This document shows, piece after piece, positions 1 to 11,400 of a DNA stretch of 64,000 nucleotides. The stretch spans positions 1 to 64,000 of the forward strand of contig JALBYF010000061.1 of NCBI GenBank assembly GCA_023212725.1. The letters are read 5' to 3'. The notes below the pieces were generated by a model. That model saw only the letters and a list, made by a program, of their open reading frames with translations. It was not told where the DNA came from and did no database searches. The position numbers and the translations under genes are program-made. Origin of the DNA: Tranzscheliella williamsii. Lineage: Eukaryota; Basidiomycota; Ustilaginomycetes; Ustilaginales; Ustilaginaceae. Numbering within the stretch: the stretch's first letter is position 1; each line of letters opens with the position of its first letter.

Positions 1-249
1 CTGGCTTGGCCGTTAAGCAGGTCTGCTGCTTTAAGCCTGGAAAACGTTTTCCCAGGAGTCACGGGTTTACGTTGTGAATGCACACTCAGCATACAAATCG
101 ATCAACACACAAGATACGCTCCCCGATCGAAAACGCTGGCTGTGAATCTCAGATCGGGGCTTTGGTAGCTTTCTTCTAGGGGTGGAGCAACTTGGCTTTG
201 CTCACTTCCCCTCTTCTACCCCACTCACTGCAACGGTAGATGCCAAGTC

Positions 250-2670
250 ATGCTGGGAGCAGTGCAGTGTGCAAGTCATGCTGCTCATCCAAGGTTCTGC
301 GCTTTTCTGACAGCCGGTTCGGCCTCCCAGTTCGTATGCAACGGTTCGAAACATATCCACCCCCGGAAGTCCCTCCAGCCGCAACAGTCGCTAGGATTTG
401 CCTCTTCATCAAGAGTGCGGCTACCACCGAACAACGTCCTCAGCGACGCAATCTCTCAGCGAATCACCCCGCAAATTCCTCCGCGGGCCGACCAAGGAGC
501 TTACTACGGATCGTTCCCCTCCCGCACACATACCTGCGGGGAACTACGTGCTAGTCATGTTGATCAGCAAGTCATCCTCACTGCATGGCTGCAATCTTCC
601 CGAACTGTCTCCCGGCATCTTGGCTTTTTCACCATCTTCGACCACAGCGGAACTGTACAGCTCAAAGTCAGCCCGTCATCTGCGTCGTCTGCACTGCTCG
701 ACTCCATCTCTTCAATACCCCTCCAAAGCTCGCTACTCGTTCGTGGCAAAGTAATCCGACGTCCGCTTCAGGACACGAGTCCAACTCAGCCGACAGGCGA
801 GGTGGAGATCTTGTTAGATGACTTTATCCTTCTCAATCCCGCCAACAGCACCCTCCCATTTCAGCCCTCTGACTCTTCATACTCGGACCGTGTATCTGGT
901 GATTTGCGGGCCAAATACCGATACCTAGACCTTCGTCGACCTTCCTTGGCCAACAACATCCGTCTTCGCAGCAAGGTAACGCATGCTGTGCGCAACCACC
1001 TCTATGATCAGAGCTTTCTAGAAATAGAGACTCCAATCCTGCTACGCTCCACACCGGAAGGAGCACGCGAGTTCCTGGTGCCTACGCGCATAACGACCGC
1101 TTCCACGGCCAGTCTCCATGGGCCTGCCGAACCTGCCTTCTATGCGCTGCCGCAGTCGCCCCAACAGCCAAAACAACTGCTCATAGCCTCGGGCGTAACA
1201 GACAAATACTTCCAGATCGCTAAATGCTTCAGGGACGAGGATGGGAGGAAGGACAGGCAACCCGAATTTACCCAGATCGATCTCGAGATGGGCTTCGTCA
1301 GCGGCGGCCCTACAAGCACTTCGACACGCGAACCAACGAGCGGTTGCCAGGGCACGGATCCGAGGGATGCGCAAGGCCGGTGGAGGATCGGGGGAGAGCA
1401 GGTCAAGCAGGTCATTGAGAATCTTATCTGTAAGATATGGGACGTGGCCGGCCGAACGTCGTTACAGATCACCTTCCCCGTCATGTCTTATTGGACCGCA
1501 ATGTCACAGTATGGGTCCGACAAACCCGACCTGCGCTACGATCTTCGTCTATATGACATTTCCACTTCGTTCGCCTCCTCCGCCAAGTCACCCGACTGCT
1601 CTCTCCACGAGTCTCGCACGCTGAGCCTGGAGATCCTGCCTCATCTGTTCCAAGCCACCCAAAAGCTTTCCAACAAGGAACTCGACAGCCTCTTGGCTCC
1701 ATTCCATGGCAAAGTGGAACGTTTCAGGATGTCGTCTGTGGACAATGTCAACGAGCTCGCAGCGCTGTTGCTCAAGAAGAGCGGCTTGGTCCACACCTTC
1801 CTCACTTCCGAAGCGGGGCTAGGAGGTGAGCTTGCGGCCTCGGACGTTGATACCGACCTTCTCGTCGAGCGTCTGCGCAACGTTTTGGCGCTTGCATCAA
1901 GCCGGCGGGTGGGGGACGACGCATCTGCTTTCGGCGTAGATGTCTTTGTTGCGCTCCGTGCCGATCCGCCGCAGGGAGGCAGCACTGTCCTAGGCGACCT
2001 GAGGAAGGCACTGGCTGGCGCTCTCGTGCAGAAAGGTCACATGAAGCTTACTGGCGATGCGTTCGCGTGGATCACCGAGTTTCCGCTTTTCACTCTGGTT
2101 GACCAAGACAAGAACGATTTGTCTTCGCTCTCGTCAGGCGACGCCACTGTGCGGTGGCAGTCGAGCCATCATCCGTTCACCGCGCCCGTTGCCGAAGACG
2201 TTCCGCTGCTGGCGCCTTCCACCTCGTCGCTTGCGTCGGCGCCGCGTCTCGACGATGAGGCGATCGCCAGGATGCGCGGCCAGCACTATGACCTTGTTCT
2301 CAACGGTCAGGAGATCGGCGGCGGCTCCGTCCGAATTCACTCCAAGCGGGTCCAGGAGACCGTTTTTGCCGACATTCTCAAACTGACCGGCGCCGAGGCG
2401 GCCCGGTTTGACCATCTTCTCCACGCCCTTGACTGCGGGGCGCCGCCCCATGCCGGCATCGCCCTCGGCTTCGACAGGCTCATGGCCATCCTCTGCAATG
2501 TCGACAGCATTCGCGACGTCATTCCCTTCCCCAAACAGGGCTCCGGCGTCGACCCCCTCTTTGCCTCGCCCGCTCCCCTCCCGGTTCCGACCGCCAGCGA
2601 GTCGCAGGACCCTCTCCGCATCTACGGCCTCGCTCGAGCGACAGCGCCTCGGTCAGAATCCACCGACTAG
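250..2670 (+). CDS. MSD1: Mitochondrial aspartyl-tRNA synthetase
   Basis: Single open frame of 806 aa. It charges mitochondrial tRNA-Asp. The first ~80 residues are Ser/Arg/His-rich with few acids, as expected of a mitochondrial presequence. An OB-fold anticodon-binding domain follows (about 100-210, with GFFTIFDHSGTVQLKV). The class II core has RYLDLRR, the motif 1 region FLEIETPILLRSTPEGA, motif 2 (FQIAKCFRDEDGR) and motif 3 (GIALGFDRLMAI) followed by RDVIPFPK near the C-terminus. It is longer than the yeast enzyme because of Ser/Thr-rich insertions. The bacterial-type AspRS layout with a presequence separates it from the cytosolic enzyme. The start is the first ATG giving a presequence. 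The gene converges on the LIM gene with about 200 bp between stops. Confidence 0.92.
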   Translation: MLGAVQCASHAAHPRFCAFLTAGSASQFVCNGSKHIHPRKSLQPQQSLGFASSSRVRLPPNNVLSDAISQRITPQIPPRADQGAYYGSFPSRTHTCGELRASHVDQQVILTAWLQSSRTVSRHLGFFTIFDHSGTVQLKVSPSSASSALLDSISSIPLQSSLLVRGKVIRRPLQDTSPTQPTGEVEILLDDFILLNPANSTLPFQPSDSSYSDRVSGDLRAKYRYLDLRRPSLANNIRLRSKVTHAVRNHLYDQSFLEIETPILLRSTPEGAREFLVPTRITTASTASLHGPAEPAFYALPQSPQQPKQLLIASGVTDKYFQIAKCFRDEDGRKDRQPEFTQIDLEMGFVSGGPTSTSTREPTSGCQGTDPRDAQGRWRIGGEQVKQVIENLICKIWDVAGRTSLQITFPVMSYWTAMSQYGSDKPDLRYDLRLYDISTSFASSAKSPDCSLHESRTLSLEILPHLFQATQKLSNKELDSLLAPFHGKVERFRMSSVDNVNELAALLLKKSGLVHTFLTSEAGLGGELAASDVDTDLLVERLRNVLALASSRRVGDDASAFGVDVFVALRADPPQGGSTVLGDLRKALAGALVQKGHMKLTGDAFAWITEFPLFTLVDQDKNDLSSLSSGDATVRWQSSHHPFTAPVAEDVPLLAPSTSSLASAPRLDDEAIARMRGQHYDLVLNGQEIGGGSVRIHSKRVQETVFADILKLTGAEAARFDHLLHALDCGAPPHAGIALGFDRLMAILCNVDSIRDVIPFPKQGSGVDPLFASPAPLPVPTASESQDPLRIYGLARATAPRSESTD

Positions 2671-2870
2671 TTCCGCGCAGCCACCACTTTTGCATTCGAA
2701 CAATCAGGCACGGGTGAGCATCCAGTTAGAAATACAGCTTGCGTTACTTGTAGCGATGGTTCTGTTTGTCGTTGGACCGCTACATATACGCTTGCGTGAT
2801 GGCCCGCATTCGACGATAGAAAATACATTGAGAGGATGGGATACACGAGAGGATCAAGACTAATTTTGCT

Positions 2871-5536
2871 TTAAAACATGTTCCGCAGCAACACCTTGTA
2901 GCACTCTTCGTCGTAGGGCTTGCCATCTTTGACGAAGAATTGAGTTTCTGAGAACGGCTGCGAGCAGGACGTGCATTTGAAGCATTCAGGGTGATACTTG
3001 CCGCCGAGGGCGGTGATGAGGTCGTAGATGATGGGCTTCTTGCATCCTTTGCACTTGGGCTTGTGCAGCGAGATGTGGCATTTTTCGCAGTACGGGTACC
3101 CCTTGTGGACGACAAACTCCATCCCACCGTGCCTGACCTTGCCGTTCTCGTCGGCTGTCATCAAGCCCGGGTCGGAGCCGGCTGCAGAGCCCGCGGCCTT
3201 GGGGTCGAGGAACGGATCGCCACAATTGGCGCAGAAAAAGTGCAGCTCGTGGTAGCATCGCTCCTTGGTCTCACCGTCCTGGCCCGTCAGCTCTTCGTCC
3301 TGCACGGTGATAAAGCGCTCGTCGACGATCGGTGTCCTGCAGTGGAAGCACCGCTTAGAAAAGAGCTCGTGGTAGTCAAAGTGGCAGTAGGGCAGCCCCT
3401 CGTGTTCGTAAAAGGCGACGTGCTCAAGGCCCTCAGAGCAGTGGGCACACACGAAACAGCCCGGGTGGAAGGTCGTTTCCAGCGCATGTACCACTTTTCC
3501 CGCGATCCACCGACGGCAGGCAAAGCAGATGGCGCCATTGCCAACGGATTTCGACGAAGCTCGGCCCGCTTCGGAACCGGCTCGGGAGTAAGGCCCCGAA
3601 GAGGGCGCCTGACTGGTACCAGCACGCTGCGATTTGGCGGAAGGCTCGCCCGAAAAGGAGACCGAGATGGAAGGTCCCTTGCTGCCGTTGCTGGTCTGCG
3701 AGCGTGCATCGTCATCGTCAGCGGAGACCGAGATCTTCGGGCCAGACGAACGCTCCTCGTCCTCCTCAGCGCCGGAGACCTGAATGACCGGGCCAGTGCA
3801 AGACTCTCCGGGCTCATCGTCGCCTGGCAAACAAATGCTGGGAATCGACGATTGTTCGTGGTTCTGAGTAACTGCCTTTTGCACGGCAGGCGGGATACGA
3901 GAAACGCTGCTAGCTCGCCTTCGCCTGGGCTGTTCCGGCTCTTCGTCTTCCGCACTGATACTGAAGGTTGGCACGCCGTTCTGAGCCGACGCTTCTGCGA
4001 GATTGGAAGGTGTGGCAGTCGAACTTTGATGATACCTTTGTCCATCGTCGATAGACGTTTTTTGTAGCGAAAGTGCCAGCTTGGATGCTTCACTAGCAGC
4101 AGTGTAGGTCGCTGGCCGAGAATGCTGTGTAGGCTGCGATGGGAACGACTGCGCTGCTTGTTGCAAAGCAGGCTGATACCTGGCCGGTGCGGAGCTTTCG
4201 ACGACATTGCCTTCCACTTCGACCCGAGGCGCTTGAGGCTGAGCATTACCAGGCGCAGATCCGGTCAACACAGCGCCAGCACTTTGGCTAGGAGTCGGCA
4301 AGGGAGGTGCAGGGTAACGCTGATACATGTTCTGCAGGCTTGAGGGCCCTGGTCCACCATTCTTGGTCGTGACAGGTTCGCTCTGGCTCGACGACAAATC
4401 TGCTGCTGGCGCTGGAGGCAAGCCAGTGGGCGGTGCGGGCGGCGAAAAGGTGGTGTTAGCCAAGGCGCTGCGCAGCGGCCGTCTTTGGGGCACACCGCGT
4501 GCCATGAGCGCTTCAGCCGCCATGCGAACGCTTTCAGTCCTGTTCAGCGCTGTCGGTGGCAGCCGAACCGAGCCCGTGGATGGCGAACCTGGACTCCCTG
4601 GGCCCGTGAGGTCAGCCTTAAATCCAGCAGAGATGGTGGCAGCCGCTCCGGATGGAGGTCTAGGCAGATCTCGCCGAACACTGCCCTGTGAGGCGAGATT
4701 TGGAGTAGCCGTCACCGGCGAGCCTGGAGCGGAAGGGTTCGAGGTGGTGCGTGTCGGTTGAGGGAGGGGCCTCCGAACAGAGGCGACCGACGAAGTGGTC
4801 GATTGTCTGCTCAGATCGGTGACATAGGTCGGGAAAGGCGTCGTAGCGGTCACGGAAGCGGGTGCAGCTGGGACCGCGTGCTGCTTCGTTGCAACCGTAC
4901 CGGGATATGATTGACCGGCCGGGGCCCGCGCTGGCGGCGACATCACCAGATGCTGAGGCGGTTCGCTGAAGCTGGACGTGTGCGACGGCGGTGGTGTGGG
5001 GTAATACACGTTCGATTCACTTGGTGGTTGTGAAAATGGGTCTGTCGTGCCTACCGGGATGTAGCTGCTCGGTGAAGAAGGTTGCTGCGGATGATTCTGT
5101 ACCTGCGAGTAGCCAGGCCAATGCTGTTGGGCGTACGGGGCTGGTACACCTTGACCTGGCTGCATAGCCATTTGGTTTGCCGAAGTGTACAATGGCTGTT
5201 GACCATAAGCATTCGGCTGGGGCAGCGCAGCGCTGTAAGCACCGGGGGAAATTGGGGCTGCTTGGTATGTTGACTGGACTGGGAGAGATTCAGACGCGGA
5301 AGCGTATGCAGAATTGTGTGGAGATGTTGTGCCATACGGGACCTGGTATGTTGGGGACCGTTCCTCTTGGGCGTAAGACAGAGTATTTGAGTAAGGAACA
5401 GTAGGGGCGCTCCCACGACGGTCTCGAACGAAATCTGCATAGCCCTGAACCGACGTAGATTCCGATCGAGTATGGACCATATCCACCGAAGAAGGCGCAC
5501 CGGTAGGCTGATTCGGCCAAGCATAGAATTGTTGCG

Positions 5537-5567
<31 letters not shown>

Positions 5568-5577
5568 TTGTTGTTGT

Positions 5578-5609
<32 letters not shown>

Positions 5610-6023
5610 TTGCTGGTGCTGTTGCTGGTGCTGTTGATGGTGCTGTTGCTGCTGGAGCTGAAGCTGCCTCTGCTGCTGTTGAAGCTGATGCTGATAGTTG
5701 TAAAAGGCACTCGGAGCTGGTGGCGCCGGGCTGGAGGCAACTTTTGATCGCGTTTTTTTGATGGGCGATGTAGGTGTCGAGGTGGAGGCGCGGTCTACGG
5801 TACCGCTGACTGAGGTCGTTCGTGGTCTTTCAGGCTCAGGAGAATGCGAGCTGGGAGGCAGGTATCCGCCACGGGTGTGTGGCTCAGAAGAGACGCCATT
5901 CTGAGCGGTCAAAGGCTCGCAGGAAGAAGACCGACGAGGTTTGCGTGAAATGGAGGTAGGCGGAGGTGGCGGAGCATGGGCCAGCCATGCGGCCGACATG
6001 TCCACGGGTTCCTGTACAGGCAT
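2871..6023 (-). CDS. Three-LIM-domain protein, paxillin/Pxl1-like, with polyQ tract
   Basis: Frame of 1050 aa. The C-terminal ~215 residues hold three LIM zinc-finger modules beginning at Cys833 (CFACRRW...HPGCFVCAHC, then CFHCRTP...FFCANCGDPF, then CKGCKKP...HPECFKCTSCSQPF), ending close to the stop. The N-terminal ~800 residues are low-complexity: Pro/Ser-rich with a Gln/His tract near 110-165 encoded by a CTG/CAG repeat. Fungal proteins of this shape (Pxl1, paxillin-like) act as cytoskeletal or polarity scaffolds, with LIM domains binding proteins rather than DNA. That role is inferred from architecture only; a Rho-GAP is excluded because no GAP domain is present. Start chosen at the most upstream ATG; the in-frame Met9 is an alternative. 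Confidence 0.85.
5533..5658 (-). repeat. CTG/CAG trinucleotide tract encoding polyglutamine
   Basis: Nearly uninterrupted CTG/TTG triplets on the + strand, read as CAG/CAA (Gln) with occasional CAC/CAT (His) in the LIM gene. The mix of CAG and CAA argues for some selection on the glutamine run rather than a pure replication-slippage tract. Length polymorphism between strains is expected. Confidence 0.9.
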
Positions 6024-6941
6024 TTTGTATGGTATACACAGGTCAACTCCACGTAGACCCGTAAACTGACAGCGATATGAGCTGAAAGGATAAGCTTGAT
6101 GAACAGTCCCAAAACGATCGTCAATCAGCGTACCTCCTAGACTGGATTCATAAGGGTAGCAATATGAGCTACTAGATGGGCTACGTAAGTCACGGAACAG
6201 ATATATGAGTGCAAAAGCCTAACCACCTTGCTATGTCCGTAGCGGTAGAAGAGTGCTGGTAACGAAGTAAGGGTGATTGTTGGTGAAGATGACGTCCAGA
6301 TGTGGTCTCTGGAGTGTTTGCAAAGTCGTGAGTTGACGGCATGAGGGAGGCAACTCTACGCAGTAAAGGTGAATGTGAATTGGAGGCTGACGCTTTGTTA
6401 CGCCAAAAGGGGCCTCAGAGAACAACACCCAACCCCGCGGGCTGTGTTTGATCGTTATAATCGCATTTTTCGCCCGATTGACGCGACAACCCTTGCCTGG
6501 CTCGCTAGACTTGAGGCCAAAAATCGAACAAGTCATGAGTGTTCTTATGGGGCGCGAACAGTACTGCCTCCTGAGACAAAGGGGCGCCCTACGTAAGCTG
6601 CTATCTATTCTCTCCTGTCTCCCTCAGCTGCTGCTCATGTCCCTCAACTGGATAGTCGTAGGGCGTGAGTGTGCGAAGACACTCCCGCTTCACAACTTGA
6701 TTACAATCTCACCATACTGTGCAGTCCGACCACAATCACAATATCGGCGTGGTCAGCATGCTGTAAGTGAAAGTCACGTGATACACCTTGTCTCCTTGGC
6801 TAAGTTGAAAAAGTCGGGAGCATCGAAGGATTGGCCGTCACCCAAAGCCGCTTGGCTCTGTTCATATCAGTTCATCAGCGACGATCAGTTTCTTGCTTGA
6901 GACAGCCAAACACCTATCACGGCAGTGACCTGGAGTGAGCC
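6024..6941. other. Divergent intergenic region between LIM gene and mitochondrial unknown
   Basis: About 0.9 kb shared upstream region. A CACGTG E-box lies near 6775. A 150-codon open frame at 6448-6900 has no recognisable domain and biased composition, so it is not called. No RNA gene seen. Confidence 0.6.
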
Positions 6942-7874
6942 ATGTCAGCATCGCTTCGGTCCGTTCCGAGAGGGCTTCGAGCCTTTTCAACCTCGCGATG
7001 GGCATCTTCGGCGCCTTCCGCTTCATCCTCGGCACCTGCAGGTCAAGTCGCGAGTAGTAGTCGCAGCAACACCAACGACCGCAAGCTTTTCAAGAAGCAA
7101 AAGCGGCAGAAGGACAACGTACTGCGCAAGGCGCTTGAACTGTATCACCTGACTCCGTATTTCCTTCCGAGCCCTCAGCGGGCTGCTCTAGCCACCTCGG
7201 TCGGCTCTTCCACTTCCTTCTCGGCGGCTAACAGTGCCAGTGTATGGGATTCGGCGCTCGATAACACAATCTACTCTGCCATCCTCGACACTGATGCTGT
7301 TTCCCGTCGCTCTCCCAACCTTGTTCCAAGAGGCTTGCCTGAGTTCTCACGAGAACAAGCGAGCCGCGCCGCCTCGGTTCCCGCGTTCGGCAACACCGAA
7401 GAGTTCGGAGGTCGTCGGGCTAAGGACGTCAGCACATTTGCCTCGGATCTTACCAGCACGACCTTCCAGACGCGCAGGGAACGCGAAGCTGCCGCCTCCT
7501 CGTCCGCATCCGTACCGTCTTCGCTTCCCACTGAAGTCACCTCCTCGCCGCTCTCGGATGGCGCCGCTTTGCAACACTTTACCGACCAGGATATTGCCAT
7601 GTATCAGCGCAGACACAACCAGGGCTCCAGTGCTGCATCCGCATCCGGCCACGACAGCAGCCGATACTCTGGCGCTGAGAGACTTACCCATCTCGATCGG
7701 GTCACTCCCGGTGGCAACGAATGGTATCGAAGCCAGGGTCTCGACTCCCGAAGCGCCCAAGTCCGTGATGCCATCTTTGGCACAGTGAACGGAGAGCTCC
7801 CCGGCCTGGAAGTCGTCCGCGAGAGGATTGCCAAGATGCGCCGTCAAAGCCAGGCGGAAAACCAAATCGCATAG
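6942..7874 (+). CDS. Mitochondrion-targeted protein of unknown function
   Basis: Frame of 310 aa. The N-terminus (MSASLRSVPRGLRAFSTSRW) is a strong mitochondrial presequence: Arg/Ser-rich, amphipathic, no acidic residues, with an RAFSTS-like processing context. A basic segment follows (RKLFKKQKRQKDNVLRKAL), then LYHLTPYFLPSP, a low-complexity middle, and a compact C-terminal block (QVRDAIFGTVNGELPGLEVV). I do not recognise the family. Size, presequence and the lysine-rich stretch would suit a fungal mitoribosomal or RNA-binding accessory protein, but that is a guess. Start supported by the presequence. Its stop is about 530 bp before the PKS-A start, so it bounds the polyketide locus. Confidence 0.75.
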   Translation: MSASLRSVPRGLRAFSTSRWASSAPSASSSAPAGQVASSSRSNTNDRKLFKKQKRQKDNVLRKALELYHLTPYFLPSPQRAALATSVGSSTSFSAANSASVWDSALDNTIYSAILDTDAVSRRSPNLVPRGLPEFSREQASRAASVPAFGNTEEFGGRRAKDVSTFASDLTSTTFQTRREREAAASSSASVPSSLPTEVTSSPLSDGAALQHFTDQDIAMYQRRHNQGSSAASASGHDSSRYSGAERLTHLDRVTPGGNEWYRSQGLDSRSAQVRDAIFGTVNGELPGLEVVRERIAKMRRQSQAENQIA

Positions 7875-7921
7875 CTCGTCTCAATTTCTTTATAAACCCA
7901 TTCGTGACATCCGCACGTACA

Positions 7922-8118
7922 CTACCGATGCAGTAGTCCTAACTTATGGTTAAACCGGGACTTCGATCGAACCACCTCACGACGTTATCGTTGTACTCTA
8001 AACTCTTTTCGTGACTTGCTCATCAGATTGCTATCCTGTTTCCGATTTTTATCTTTGTGCTGGAAACTGATGTATTTCGTCGTGATCCTACCGATGTGGA
8101 ACCATAATCCTAACTTAT
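7922..8118 (+). promoter_or_regulatory. Duplicated bipartite motif upstream of PKS-A
   Basis: The gap 7875-8408 between the mitochondrial gene and PKS-A contains CTACCGATG followed by TCCTAACTTAT twice: 7922-7930 with 7937-7947, and 8088-8096 with 8108-8118. Spacing inside the module is 6 and 11 bases; the copies lie about 170 bp apart. A TATA-like ATTTAAAG sits at about 8263-8270. Whether the module binds a regulator or is a worn tandem duplication cannot be told from one sequence. Confidence 0.4.
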
Positions 8119-8408
8119 CGCGGCTCTTTGCAGACAATTAAGCACTTCCTCATTGGCGGATGGCCCGATGGCGTCTGCGAGTTCACTGCAGATGGGCTAG
8201 ATTATCATCTCTCTGTGCATCTGTTGTCTTCCCTGTGCGAAAGGCAGACTAGGGTCGCTGCCATTTAAAGGCACTGCTTCGTCAACAAATGTCTCTGTCG
8301 CAAAAGCCTTGCCTTTGTCGCTTGGTCGCTTGGCTCGCCTCCAATAGCAGCTTGTCTGTCCTAGCTCGTCATCCTACGCTCTCGTTCACACAGTGCGAAC
8401 ACGAAGCG

Positions 8409-11400
8409 ATGGAGGAGCATCAGGATCCCAATGGGGGCTCGGACCCGTCTTGTATACAGGAGACTCGAATCCTCGTCTTCGGATCTCAGGGCTCCGATTT
8501 TCTCCATCACTTCGAGACGCTTTTCGTCCTCGCACATTTTCTGCCCGAGCTTCAGGCGTTTATCTCTGTCGCTTTAAAGGCCCTCCGCTCAGATCTGCAA
8601 AGCGTGGCCAACGCTGGTAGGGTGTCGTGCCCAGCTTCAAAACATATTGACGACCAGATCGAGCTGCTCCCGCATCTTCCGCCATACCATGTTTTTTCGG
8701 ACCTCAGGTCGCTGGTAACGCATCAGGCCCAGGCTGAATCGAAAGATCCAGTGATCAACGGTGTTCTCCTCTGCCTCTTGCACACAGCTTCAATCATTGC
8801 ATGTCGTTCCGTAGCTCGATCATGCGGCGAAGGCTGCAAGTTTGCGGCGGTCTCTAAGGATCAAGTTCAAACTGTACAGGAGAGCTGGCGGGTGATAAGA
8901 CATGAAACGTCTCATCTGCTGGGATTTTGCACAGGAATGCTCTCAGCGTGGGCCACTCAGGGTCTCTGCGAGGCCGAGTCTGGATCATGCTCAAGTATTT
9001 GGTCATTAATGCAAGCAGCGGTCGTATCTCTCCGGATCTGCTTTTGGATTGGCCTGCGCTCGAAACGGGCCCGACATAGACTCTCCGAGAATCTGCTCAC
9101 GCCCAGCAAAGGCGAGGAACATTGGAGCATGCTGGTTGTCGGAAGATCGTCGGATTACCTGGAACGTCTTGAAGCCGTTCTGCAAACATTCAACAGAACA
9201 GTGAGAGAGGTGCGTGGCTGGATGCTTCCACGTCCTCGGCAGGCCGTTCGTTAACAAATACATCAACTTGAACGTGCTGACTCGACCTTTTCCTACCTGT
9301 GCAGAAATCCTATACATCAGTTGCTGGCCTGGCTATTACTGCTTATTCCATGAGTCAGGTATCCATTGGCGGGCATCCGAGCCTGTTGCGCACCTTTGCT
9401 GGTCTGATTGCTCGACCAAATGGCCTGCTACCAGATCTGAGGCTGTCCGAGCTCGAAATCTATTCTCCTTATCATACTACAGAGCTCGAGTCTGAGGTCG
9501 AACAGGTGCTGGCAGACTTACGCCACCTCGGTATCGTCAAGGAAGCACTCGTGGAGCCTCGTGGCAGAACACTATGGGACTCGGCCAGCGCAAGCATACT
9601 TTCTGAGGAAACAGATGACGCAGTAATCCGAAGGCTTGTAGAGAGTAATCTCTGTAGCCCGGTGCGATGGGATACAATGGTGGAAAATATGATGCTTTCA
9701 GAGCGATCCGGAAGTGCAAGCACAGTAGATATTGTCAGCTTGGGCCCTGGCATGGGTTTAGCCAGTGATATCAAGAGGCGCTTCCAAGCAAGTTCTGGCT
9801 GCACCACTCAACAGAGTTCCATTAGGATCTATGATATTGCATCTATTTTGCGAGATTTTGCGAAAAGCGCTCTGTCGTCAGATGTCGCTAACCCGGCTTA
9901 TGCGTTATCAGCAGCAGATGTCGACGGAGAAGAGATCGCAATCATTTCAATGGCTTGCCGTTTTCCAGGTGATGTCCGTAGTCCGGAAGGCTTTTGGGAA
10001 TGCCTCGAGACTGGACGCCAGACCGTTTCGGAAGTGAGTCGATTCAGAAGGATCAAATAAGAGTGCCTTTGCCGTTACTGACAGACCGTCTTACGACTTT
10101 TTAGATTCCCAAGCACCTTTTTGATATCGAAAACTATTACGGCACCGGGAAAAATCAGACTCTTGCACGCCATATGCATGCACTCCCGGAAAGTGTCACT
10201 CAAACTATGGATGCACGCCTTTTCAGCATGTCTCCAAAAGAGATCGAGCAGCTAGATCCGCAGCATCGCTTAACCATGCTATGCGCGTACGAGGCGCTAG
10301 AAAGAGCCGGTTACTCGCATGAATCAAATTCCCCTTCGTCCTTTGATCGAAAAAGGATTGCTATCTGTATGGGTGCCTCCTGGGATGACTACCGAGAAAA
10401 TGCCAGCAGTAACATTGGTAGCTACTTCATCACCGGTAATATCCGTGCCTTTATCCCAGGCCACGTGTCCTTTTCCCTCAAATGGGAGGGGGCCAGCGTG
10501 TCGGTGGATTCTCTCGAATGCACAGCAATCTCGTCCATAGAGTGGGCTCGTCGGGCGCTCCTCAGCGAACAGTGCGACGTGGCGCTGGCGGGAGCAGTTA
10601 ACGTCTTGACACAGCCACAAATGTTCATTGCTATGGACAAACAAGGCATCCTGTCTCGCAGCGGCACGAATGCAACATTCTCGAGCAAGCTTGATGGAAA
10701 GACTAGAGGTGACGGGTGCGGAGTATTGCTGCTTAAAAGGCGCTCAACCGCCATTCTTGATGGAGATACCATACTGGCGACCATTCCCGCTGTCAAGTCG
10801 GCGTATCACGCCCCGAACTTCGACGAGGAGGCCTCCATTCTAGGCCAGAAACAGCTTCTGAACGATCTTCTGCAGGGACCTATTGTCGCACACAACGACA
10901 TTGTCCACATAGAAGCCAGTGGGAATCACTCCCAAGTGGCTGAAGCGAACGAATTCGAGGCCTTCCAAAAGGTGTTTGCTTCCGCTGATTCGAGATGTCC
11001 AAAGGTATTAGGACATATTTCCGTCTCGAGCACACGCCCGAACATTGGAGCGGGGGAAGCTGTATCTGCCATGGCATCTGTTATCAAGGCAGTTCAGATT
11101 CTACAGAAGAACGTGGTGCCGAGACACCTAGGCGTCTCACAGATTTCCGAACTCCAGCCACGCATTAGGGACATCTGCCGGACTAGCTGTCTATCTGTTC
11201 CTGTAGATGCCAAGATGCTTCCGCAGCCTTCGAATTCGTCAGCACGTCGATGCATCTTGGTCAACAGCCTCGCAAGTACTGGGTGCCACGGCGCGGTGCT
11301 GGTCAGAGAGGAGCACGCTCCTAGTGTGCCAGACGGTCAGATATCAACTCACGACAAGAGAGGAGCATGGGTCTTCACCGTGTCAGCTAAGACGAAAGAG

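Noticed and set aside
2991..4067. 358-codon frame antisense to the LIM domains
   Set aside because: The minus strand carries three LIM domains with correct Cys/His spacing; the antisense has no domain.
6448..6900. 150-codon frame between LIM and mitochondrial genes
   Set aside because: No domain or homology recognised; stops just before the next start and lies in a promoter region.
8289..8408. Upstream in-frame ATG giving PKS-A 40 more residues
   Set aside because: SAT proteins normally begin 10-25 residues before the ILVFG-type strand, which fits the ATG at 8409; the TATA-like site at about 8263 is too close to 8289. It remains a possible start.
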